From Nocardia niigatensis NBRC 100131 (GTDB lineage: Bacteria; Actinomycetota; Actinomycetes; Mycobacteriales; Mycobacteriaceae): DNA of 64,000 nucleotides. Positions 46,725 to 53,770 of this stretch are shown here, piece by piece. The DNA is taken from the NCBI RefSeq assembly GCF_000308655.1, contig NZ_BAGC01000043.1:310001-374000 (forward strand), given 5' to 3'. The notes under the pieces were generated by a model. That model was not told where the DNA came from. It ran no database searches and worked only from the letters and a program-made list of their open reading frames with translations. Made by a program: the position numbers and the translations under genes. The first letter of the stretch is position 1; each line of letters opens with the position of its first letter.

Positions 46725-46855
46725 TTGCGGAACATGCAGGCGGAAGTCGCCAAGCAAATCGCCCGACCGGGTGGCCGGTGGCGTCAGGGTTGAGGTGCCG
46801 GAACTTCCTCGGACAGCGACCCAAAGTAGAATTGGGTAACTGAACGGAGTTGTTT

Positions 46856-47149
46856 GTGGCACAGAGGAAGTCGCGTCAGTTCAGCCCGGAGTTCCGGGAA
46901 ACGGCGGCACGTGAGGTGGTCGAGAAGTCTCGGCCGGTTGCCGATGTCGCGCGCGATTGCGGGGTGACCGATCAGACGATCCGGAACTGGGTGAAACAGT
47001 TCCAGCGCACGAACTCGGCAGCGGACACCGGTTTGTCGATGCCGGAACGCGCCCGGTTGAAGGAATTGGAGCGTCGGGTCCGGGAACTGGAAGAGGAGAA
47101 CCGCTTCCTGGGAAAATCGGTGGCCTTCTTCGCGAAGAAGCACCGGTAA
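46856..47149 (+). CDS. IS3-family transposase OrfA, intact
   Basis: This protein of 97 residues has a helix-turn-helix (FSPEFRETAAREVVEK and VTDQTIRNWVKQFQ) and a leucine-zipper-like coiled coil (RLKELERRVRELEEENRFL), the standard IS3 OrfA plan. The start is GTG 46856, with CGGAG upstream. Its partner OrfB survives only as a stub after the stop, so the element cannot transpose by itself. It inserted into, or was recombined with, the 5' part of the DUF1023 gene downstream. Confidence 0.9.
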   Translation: MAQRKSRQFSPEFRETAAREVVEKSRPVADVARDCGVTDQTIRNWVKQFQRTNSAADTGLSMPERARLKELERRVRELEEENRFLGKSVAFFAKKHR

Positions 47150-47190
47150 CGGTCAAATACGCGTTCATCGCGTCCGAAGAAGGCAATCAT
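46856..47190 (+). mobile_element. Truncated IS3-family element (orfA plus orfB stub)
   Basis: After the orfA stop, the second frame reads VKYAFIASEEGNHSV (47152-47196), which is how IS3 OrfB proteins begin. The similarity stops near 47190-47200, where the DUF1023 coding sequence starts. More than 800 bases of orfB and the right inverted repeat are missing. The left end of the element is probably within 46790-46850 but could not be fixed. Confidence 0.75.
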
Positions 47191-48118
47191 TCCGTACGGC
47201 GATCCGGCGGTGGCCGACAAGCTTCCAGACCTGCAGGCCATCCAGAAAACGCTGAAGGACAATCCGGACGCCATGTTGCTGTTGATGGACACCCAATCCG
47301 GAAAGTTGGCACACGCTGCGGTTTCGGTCGGCAACCCCGATACCGCCGCCAACGTATCGGTCCACGCGCCGGGATTGAACGGCAACGTGCGCGACTCGCT
47401 CGGAAGTATGGTCAGCGAGAACAGAGCCGTGAAAACCCTGGCCGAGGACAGGCTCAGAAAGCTGGATCCCAGCGATCCGGACTATGGGCAGAAGCAAGGG
47501 CAAAAGGTGGTGCCCATCGCATGGATCGGGGCGGACTTGCCACAAGGCGATATCAACAAGATTAACGAGGATCTGGACGGTACGACGGCGACCGGATACA
47601 AGGACGTCTTCAACGACACGATGGCCAGGGCAGGCGCACCGAAACTCGCGTCGTTCTACGACGGTATGCGGGCCTCCCACGATGATTCATCTATGCATCT
47701 GACCGCAGTCGGGCATTCCTACGGATCGGTGATGACCGGGCTCGCGTTGCAGCAGTCCGGTCATCAACCCGTCGACGATCTCGTCGTCTATGGGTCGCCG
47801 GGATTGGATCTGCCGTACAAACACTGGTACTGGCCCGTGAGCGGCGACCAGCAGGTCTCGAATCTCAACGTACCCGATGGGCATCGATACGAAATGACCG
47901 GCGGAGACGACAAGATCGCCAACCTCCCCAGATTCGGCGACAACCCAAAAACCCTCCCCGGATTCACCCATCTGGAAACCGGACCCCACACCACACCCGA
48001 TGGCGTACGCCGCGATGGGGCCTACCAGCATGCCGATTACCCGCGTACCACCGACGTCCAGGGCAAACCGCAACTTCGTACTTCCGGCTGGAACACCGCC
48101 ATGATTGTGGCCGAATGA
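47189..48118 (+). pseudogene. DUF1023 alpha/beta hydrolase, 5'-truncated at the IS3 junction
   Basis: The C-terminal about 310 residues of a DUF1023 (alpha/beta hydrolase) protein remain. The catalytic elbow LTAVGHSYGSVMTGLAL and AGAPKLASFYDGMRASHDDS are present, as is DLVVYGSPGLDLP, all normal for the family. In-frame sequence IPYGDPAVADKLPDLQ starts right at the IS3 orfB stub, and the usual long N-terminal part is absent. GTG 47210 could start a 302-residue product, so expression of the hydrolase domain alone is possible. It precedes the LppA-like gene by 12 bases. DUF1023 proteins in Nocardia often sit in WXG100/type VII-like loci. Confidence 0.75.
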
Positions 48119-48130
48119 GGCGGTGAAGAA

Positions 48131-48745
48131 GTGAGGGCCCCCAACATCTCTCGGACGAGTATTGCGGCGGCCTTGACGGCCGCAGTTATCGCGACGACGA
48201 CAGGATGCGACTCCTTGGACTCCGAGTACAAGAAGACTGGATCGGCCGAAACAGCCCAAGCCGAACAGGAACTCCGGTCCCGGCCCACCCTCGAGGACAC
48301 TCGAGCGCGGCTCACTCAGGCGGTGGAAGACCTCGCCGCCTACGCGAGCTCACTGGTTCCTGGCATGACTTGGAAGTGGACTGATACTGACCGTCAACCT
48401 GCGGCATGCGGTGCCCCGTACGACCAGACGGCAGGCCGGGACCTCTACATGCCGAACTACATCACCCAAGGCGGCGACACCACGCACGGCGGCATTCCCG
48501 ACGCCGTGTGGCCGCAGGTGCGTGAGAAGGCCCGCCAGCTCGCGGCCGATTTGGGTGCCACCGAGACTGACCCGCTACCGATCACCGAGAAACCTGGCGA
48601 TCGTGACGCCCGCTTCTACGGGAACAATGGCACAGTGCTGTGGCTGAGCACTCGAGGCATCAGCAGCGAAACCGGTTGCCGATTGACCGCTGCCGACAAG
48701 ACATCCACTAGCTCTGTCGCACCGACCACCGCGCAACCGAAATGA
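48131..48745 (+). CDS. LppA-family lipoprotein
   Basis: This putative lipoprotein of 204 residues has a signal sequence with a weak lipobox (VIATTTGC, Cys at about residue 26). The mature part has LRSRPTLEDTRARLTQAVED and a C-terminal region with NNGTVLWLSTRG and TGCRL, as in the mycobacterial LppA/LppB family. The start is GTG 48131. It forms a likely operon with the DUF1023 hydrolase upstream and the YbaB-like gene downstream. The function of the family is unknown. Confidence 0.8.
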   Translation: MRAPNISRTSIAAALTAAVIATTTGCDSLDSEYKKTGSAETAQAEQELRSRPTLEDTRARLTQAVEDLAAYASSLVPGMTWKWTDTDRQPAACGAPYDQTAGRDLYMPNYITQGGDTTHGGIPDAVWPQVREKARQLAADLGATETDPLPITEKPGDRDARFYGNNGTVLWLSTRGISSETGCRLTAADKTSTSSVAPTTAQPK

Positions 48746-48793
48746 CATCGACATCCAGTCAGCGCAACAGGAGTCCGATCAACAGGGTGGCGA

Positions 48794-49174
48794 ATGTCTG
48801 TGAAACACAATGATTCCGATGCACTGGGCTTGAAGGTGCAGCGCGCCCAGCATGCCCTCGAGCAGATCCGGGGGGTGGGTGTCGTCAACGGTATCCGCGT
48901 GGTCGTGGATGCCGAGGATCGTCTGCTGTCGGTAACGGTGAGCGAGGAAGCCGTCATCATGGCCGCGTATCAGGCGGCGATGGAAGACAAGCGCCCCAAG
49001 GTCGATGAGGCACTGCGGGAGTTGCGAGCCGATACGACTTTCGAAGCGATATCGACCTACACGAACGCAAACTCGGCACTCCTGGAAGCCGAGCGCATCG
49101 AACGACAGCGCAAGCTGGACGAAGAGTTCGACGACGACTACGACCGCGGCTCAATCAAGGCGCCCGACTGGTAG
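48794..49174 (+). CDS. YbaB/EbfC-like protein
   Basis: This small acidic protein of 126 residues resembles YbaB/EbfC-type nucleoid-associated proteins that precede type VII-like gene clusters in Nocardia and Mycobacterium. The middle has VVVDAEDRLLSVTVSEEA, the YbaB-like hairpin, followed by a long helix and a very acidic C-terminus (EEFDDDYD). It is the last intact gene before the second IS3 remnant. A similar gene usually opens such modules, so the genes that should follow may have been lost to the IS insertion. Confidence 0.6.
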   Translation: MSVKHNDSDALGLKVQRAQHALEQIRGVGVVNGIRVVVDAEDRLLSVTVSEEAVIMAAYQAAMEDKRPKVDEALRELRADTTFEAISTYTNANSALLEAERIERQRKLDEEFDDDYDRGSIKAPDW

Positions 49175-49380
49175 CGGATGATCATCGGTACACGATGACA
49201 GGCGACGACACCACCGCGAAATCCCTTGGGTTCCACCCCAGCCCGCAAGCCCTCCCACTCGATTTGGTATTCGTGGGGCTGGGCAACACCAAGCACTCCG
49301 GTCAGACGGCCGGCTGAGAACCTCAGCGCTCCGACACCCGGCAAGTCGGCCGGGTGGGTGGGGGTGGGCCGTTCCCGGTG

Positions 49381-50027
49381 AATGAGTCCACCCTTTTTCA
49401 GAGTCCTGTTTGGCCTGGTGAGGGCCGAGGAATGACACTGATCCACATGGCAGGGCGTAAGCGGCACGCCGCCGAGGACATTGTGCGGAAACTACGGCGG
49501 GCAGACGAGCTGATCGCCGCCGGCAAGACCGGCGAGGAGATCGCCGCTGAGATCGGGATATCGCCTGCGACGCTGTACAACTGGCGCCGCCAGTACGGCG
49601 GCGTCGACACCGACGCCGCCAAGGAACTCAAAGAGCTGCGTGAGCAGAACGCGAGATTGAAGCGGCTGCTCGCTGACACGGAGCTGGAGAAAGACGCTCT
49701 GCGGGAGATCGCGAAGGGATCTCCTATATCCCGCCGGGTACGCCCTGAAACAACGGCTTCGTCGAGTCGTTCAACCGGCGCCTGCGGACCGAATGCCTGA
49801 ACCGGAACCACTGGACCAGCCTGCTCGAGGCCCGGGTTGTGATCGGTGATTTCAAGGCCGACCACAACCTGCGGCATCGGCATTCGGCGCTGGGGTATCC
49901 CGCCCCGGCCGAGTACGCAGCCCGCTGCGGCCACACCCACCACCCGTGGCCTGCGACATCAACTGAAAGTGGATCGAATACAGCCCGGACTCAACGACCG
50001 GGTGGTCCCGTTATCGGGGACCGGTCA
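49381..50027 (+). mobile_element. Internally deleted IS3-family element
   Basis: The left part encodes an OrfA of the IS407/IS2 kind from ATG 49432 or 49447 (AAEDIVRKLRRADELIAAG, ATLYNWRRQYGG, KRLLADTELEKDALREIAKG). It then jumps at about 49715-49725 into the C-terminus of OrfB (GFVESFNRRLRTECL, then ADHNLRHRHSALGYPAPAEY). Between the two, more than 600 bases are missing. The OrfB reading also carries a stop (TGA at 49746-49748) where the family has Trp in the PPGTPWNNGF stretch. Ends TGAATGAGTCC and GGGACCGGTCA are plausible inverted-repeat remnants. The element is dead. Confidence 0.75.
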
Positions 50028-50153
50028 CCGCCGCGTTTGATGCCGATCAGTTCTTACAGCGCCGCCACCAGAATCCCGGTGCCTGTGTGGAGGGCGACGC
50101 GGGGGCGTCTCTGCTCCCGGTCCGCCGTCGAGAAGGCTGTGCTGTCGCTCGAT

Positions 50154-50192
50154 GCTGGTTCCTTCGCGTGCCTCTCACAGACCGCATCGGCC
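50154..50192. repeat. Direct repeat, copy 1
   Basis: This 39-base sequence beginning GCTGGTTCCTTCG matches copy 2 at 50371-50409 in 37 of 39 positions. The copies are 217 bases apart in the same direction. On the minus strand both encode a peptide like ADAVCER..KEPA, so they may be duplicated gene debris. Confidence 0.8.
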
Positions 50193-50370
50193 GCGCGCCA
50201 CCGGCAACCGTGGAGATGGGCGCACAACCCCCTTCGTCGTGCGCGCATCTCGACGGGCCGGCGTGCTGCTCCAGCTGGTGCTGCACACCTACTCGTCGGA
50301 CACCCCTACCGGATGCGCGATGAGCGAACTCGTGACGTCGGCGCTGTCGTCGCGAGTGCTTTCGCCCACT

Positions 50371-50409
50371 GCTGGTTCCTTCGAGGGCCTCTCACAGACC
50401 GCATCGGCC
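50371..50409. repeat. Direct repeat, copy 2
   Basis: This is the partner of 50154-50192, differing at two positions near the middle (AGG instead of CGT). No third copy was seen in the window. Confidence 0.8.
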
Positions 50410-50763
50410 GGTAGAGCCTGTCGGTGCCGCCTCCTTGGGGCATGGAAGACGCTAACCGCGAAGCCCGGGACATTTCTGGCAAGTTTGTGGCGCATTTTGG
50501 CAAGGCGGGTCTGCTGGCGTGCTGATCGATCAGTCGAACCCAGCCACGAGCCCTTCTGATACGCGCAGCACACTCGACGCCGGTCCCGCTCGGCCCGAGC
50601 GGAGGCTGTCGTGTTGCGCTGCCTCGGCGGGAACGGCGCGTGCGATCGTTATGAGTCGCCGACGGTCATGATGTCGATCCGCGCGCGCGATCAGCTTGTG
50701 TCGCGGACAGAAATCGGGGGAATGCTGTTGTGCAGCAACACATTTTCCCGACTTCGGGTGCGG

Positions 50764-51720
50764 CTATCCGAGCAGCCGTTCGCGCATCTGCTGCGGGGTC
50801 GCCTCGAACTGACGCTGAAAGGCCGAGCTGAACCGGCGAACCGACGAATAGCCCGCCGCCTCGGCAATCCGGCCCATCTCGATGGCCCCAGGGTGAGACA
50901 GTCGCTGACACGCACGCTTCAGGCGGATCTCTCGCAGCAGCGCAGCGGGCGTGACACCGTCCGTTTTCGTCAGAGCGGTGTACAGCGTCCTCCTGGAGAC
51001 TCCACACATCCGAGCAACCGCATCCGGCGTCAATTTGAGGTCGTCGGCGCGGCCTTCCATCATTTCCCGGGCTCGTGCGGCCACAGACGCATACCTCTCC
51101 GCCGGGAGCCCCTGGGTGCGGTCGAGCAGCCCATCGAGCAGGCAGAGCGTGCTGCGATATGCGATCCGGAAGTCCTGCGCGTTCCACGCCCTATGGTTGG
51201 CGTGGAGCTGATTGATCTGATTCACCAGCATCGGGACCAAAGGGCTGCCGGCATCCAGCGCGAGCGGGGCAGTATCGGCCAGGTCGCGATTGACCAAACG
51301 CCTTGGAACACTCATGATCAGCGATTCCAGTGGTTCATCCTGCCGCATGACCAATGGCAGGTCCCAGCGGATGAACGCGACCGTTCCCGGCCCGAAGATC
51401 TCGGCTCGGTCACCCTGCCCGAGCTTGAAGCCCCCACGTAACGGCACCATCAGACGATAACCGTCGTCGCCATCGCCCTTGGCATCGCGGGCGGTTCGAC
51501 GGTAATGCACGGGGCCGGAAGAGAACCGCACGATTTGCAGGTCGCCGGCGGCCTGGGCAAGCGTCTTCCAATCGAAGTCGCCGCCGTCATCTCGCGCGTT
51601 GAAGCCCAGGCCGACACTCCCCTGCCGACGCAGCAGGTAGTCGTGCCAGTGCTCTCTCCGCTCCACCACAGTCTCGGACTCCGCCGGCGACTCCTCTTCC
51701 CACCCATAGTCCGAATTCAC
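50764..51720 (-). CDS. AraC-family transcriptional regulator
   Basis: This 318-residue protein has a cupin-like N-terminal ligand domain of about 200 residues (YRLMVPLRGGFKLGQGDRAE). The C-terminal double helix-turn-helix spans about residues 215-315 (ARMCGVSRRTLYTALTK and IAEAAGYSSVRRFSSAFQRQFE), resembling the AraC-binding-like/OruR type. GTG 51720 starts the protein, with AGGA upstream. No obvious target operon lies next to it, and the nearest neighbour on this strand is an uncharacterised small gene. It lies in the accessory part of the window. Confidence 0.9.
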   Translation of the reverse strand: MNSDYGWEEESPAESETVVERREHWHDYLLRRQGSVGLGFNARDDGGDFDWKTLAQAAGDLQIVRFSSGPVHYRRTARDAKGDGDDGYRLMVPLRGGFKLGQGDRAEIFGPGTVAFIRWDLPLVMRQDEPLESLIMSVPRRLVNRDLADTAPLALDAGSPLVPMLVNQINQLHANHRAWNAQDFRIAYRSTLCLLDGLLDRTQGLPAERYASVAARAREMMEGRADDLKLTPDAVARMCGVSRRTLYTALTKTDGVTPAALLREIRLKRACQRLSHPGAIEMGRIAEAAGYSSVRRFSSAFQRQFEATPQQMRERLLG

Positions 51721-51753
51721 GGAGGTTATTCCTATTCCCCACCCCCAAAGCCT

Positions 51754-52107
51754 TCAACGTAGCAAGCAGCTGCGCGCTCCACCCCGCGGCATTGCCTTGG
51801 CCGACAGTATTTCAGAAGCAGGAATCCGAACCGCCACAGCGTGATCGATCTCCGCTTCGAGCTCAACGATCTCCGCGGCTGCCAGCTCCCAGGCCGCAAT
51901 GACATCGTCCGGGTCGGCGCGTACTGCGGCGCTGCGGCTGTGGGCCGCGACGAGCCCGGCCGCACACCGGTGCAGCGTGACGGGGAAGTGGTACTCGTCG
52001 TCGCAATGCCGGCACTCGGCGAACGCCAGATACCGCGCATGCTCGGCCGGAAGCTCGCCACACCACAGGCTCTCACGTCCCAAGTACTTCGCTCTCCCCT
52101 CGAGCAC
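51754..52107 (-). CDS. Hypothetical protein with CxxC motif
   Basis: This 117-residue protein matches no family I recognise. It contains FAECRHCDDEYHFPVTLHRC, with Cys and His residues that could bind a metal, and an acidic helix WELAAAEIVELEAEIDH. Codon third positions are GC-rich as in real genes of this genome. The GTG start at 52107 is uncertain because no ribosome-binding site is visible. It lies 33 bases upstream of the AraC gene on the same strand. Confidence 0.5.
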   Translation of the reverse strand: MLEGRAKYLGRESLWCGELPAEHARYLAFAECRHCDDEYHFPVTLHRCAAGLVAAHSRSAAVRADPDDVIAAWELAAAEIVELEAEIDHAVAVRIPASEILSAKAMPRGGARSCLLR

Positions 52108-52503
52108 TGCCCGGAACGTTGTAGTCCACCCAATCTGCAGCGGACCAGCTGACCGATGCGAGCCCAGCAGCGGCGGGCACCACGGAGTCGCTCGAATGTT
52201 GGTGACGCACAGGATACTTGCTCACTGCCGTGCCGAATGATCTCCTCGGAGGATCGGAGGTGGGGCGAAGGCATGGGTGCAGCGATGGAGGACTGTTGAT
52301 GATCAGCTTCAAGTGACCACGCCGCACTGCCTGTGTACCTCGCCGGGCCCCACGGCGTGGCCGCCACCCAGGTGCCGCGACAACCGCGAAATGTCCCGCG
52401 ACCCCACATCTCGCTTCGGCCGAATAGACCTTGTGGGAACGGTCATGCGCGCCACCGAATCTCGCAGCGCCATCACCCGCGGTCATGGGTATGATCTGGC
52501 GAC
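52108..52503. other. Intergenic region upstream of the P450 gene
   Basis: About 400 bases contain no convincing gene. It carries the promoters of two divergent genes, but I see no clear -10/-35 pair. Confidence 0.4.
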
Positions 52504-53709
52504 ATGCAGCCTACAGAGGATTCCGGCCCCGACATCCTCGACCGAATCCCGGTGCCGCTGTACGCACCCGAGTTCGCCGCCGACCCGCACACCTTCTACG
52601 CCGCGATGCGCGAGAAGTTCGGTTCCCTTGTGCCGGTGGAACTTTCGCCCGGCATCGCCGCCACCCTGGTGATCGGCTACCGCACCGCGGTCATGATCAA
52701 CAATGATTCCGAGCGCTTCCCGGCCGATCCACGTATCTGGGAGCAGGACATTCCCGCCGACTGCCCGATCCTGCCCATGCTGCAATACCGGCCCAACGCG
52801 TTGCGCAGCGCGGGCCAGGAGCACGCGCGGTATCGCAAGGCCAGCGTCGACAGCATCGACGCGATCAACCTGTACCAGATCAACAGCGTGATCGAAGAGA
52901 TCATGATCCCCCAGATCAATACGTTCTGCGCCGACGGCCAGGCCGACCTGATCAGCCAGTACGCCTTCCCGGTCACCTTCGCCTATCTCAATGCCATGGT
53001 CGGGTGCCCGGCCGATATCGGTCAGCAGGTCGCGCAAGGCATGGCGATGATGTTCGAGGGCAACTCGGCCGAGGAGGGCAACGCGCTGTTCGTGACCGCG
53101 CTCGGCGACCTGGTGAGCCTCAAAAGGCAGGAGCCGGGCGATGACGTCACCACCCGGCTCCTGGTCCACGCAGCGGATCTGACCGATGACGAGCTGGTGC
53201 ACCAGCTGGTGACGATCTACGGCGCCGGCATCGAGCCGCTGACCAACCTGATCGCCAATACGCTGCTGCTGATGCTCACCGACGAACGGTTCTCCGGACT
53301 GGCGGCGCTGACCACGCGGGATGCGTTGAACGAGTTGCTGTTCACCGACCCGCCGCTCGCGAACTTCGGGATCACCTACCCGTCCCGGCCAATGATGGTC
53401 GACAAGGCGTGGCTGCCCGCGAATCAGCCGGTGGTCACCAGCATGGCGGCCTGCAACAACGACCCCGACATCGTGGGCCGCTACACCGGCAACAACGCGC
53501 ATCTCGCCTGGGGCACCGGGCCGCATGCGTGCCCGGCCCAGGATGTCGCGTTCTCGGTCGCGCAGAACGCCATCGATCAGCTCTTCGACCGGCTGCCCGA
53601 ACTCCGGCTGGCCTGCCCGGCCGACGAACTCGACTGGCGGCCAGGGCCTTTTCATCGATCGCTGGCGAGCCTGCCGGTGGTTTTCCCGCCCGTCCGCTAC
53701 CCATTCTGA
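52504..53709 (+). CDS. Atypical cytochrome P450
   Basis: This soluble bacterial P450 of 401 residues probably carries out a monooxygenation. The heme-binding region is WGTGPHACPAQDVAF with the ligand C343. The I-helix segment IYGAGIEPLTNLI holds the GxxxT-like groove. The K-helix, normally ExxR, reads ELLF (residues 277-280), so the Arg is absent. The Phe of the FxxGxxxC loop is replaced by Trp. Loss of ExxR is known in Streptomyces CYP157. The next gene on the opposite strand encodes an acyl-CoA oxidase-like protein. The ferredoxin partner is not in the neighbourhood. Confidence 0.86.
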   Translation: MQPTEDSGPDILDRIPVPLYAPEFAADPHTFYAAMREKFGSLVPVELSPGIAATLVIGYRTAVMINNDSERFPADPRIWEQDIPADCPILPMLQYRPNALRSAGQEHARYRKASVDSIDAINLYQINSVIEEIMIPQINTFCADGQADLISQYAFPVTFAYLNAMVGCPADIGQQVAQGMAMMFEGNSAEEGNALFVTALGDLVSLKRQEPGDDVTTRLLVHAADLTDDELVHQLVTIYGAGIEPLTNLIANTLLLMLTDERFSGLAALTTRDALNELLFTDPPLANFGITYPSRPMMVDKAWLPANQPVVTSMAACNNDPDIVGRYTGNNAHLAWGTGPHACPAQDVAFSVAQNAIDQLFDRLPELRLACPADELDWRPGPFHRSLASLPVVFPPVRYPF

Positions 53710-53711
53710 CC

Positions 53712-53754
53712 GAGCCGCTCGGGATGCCGCACTGCGTGGCATCCCGAGCGGCTC
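53712..53754. terminator. Bidirectional terminator between P450 and acyl-CoA oxidase genes
   Basis: A perfect 17-bp stem GAGCCGCTCGGGATGCC / GGCATCCCGAGCGGCTC with a 9-base loop separates the two convergent genes. Confidence 0.9.
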
Positions 53755-53770
53755 TCAGCCGTGTGCGGCG

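Larger units (their letters stand above)
50028..50763. other. Gene-poor segment after the second IS3 remnant
   Basis: It holds no convincing gene over 736 bases. The notable content is a pair of near-identical 39-base repeats (50154-50192 and 50371-50409). Frames here are short and of unlike codon use. Confidence 0.5.

Noticed and set aside
49195..49317. 40-residue frame between the YbaB-like gene and the IS3 remnant
   Set aside because: No ribosome-binding site and no similarity that I can recognise.
50154..50409. CRISPR-like array
   Set aside because: There are only two copies, 39 bases each and 217 bases apart, with no regular spacing and no cas genes in the window.
50442..50525. 27-residue frame beginning MEDANREARDISGKF
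   Set aside because: It may be a piece of an old gene but is too short and isolated to support.
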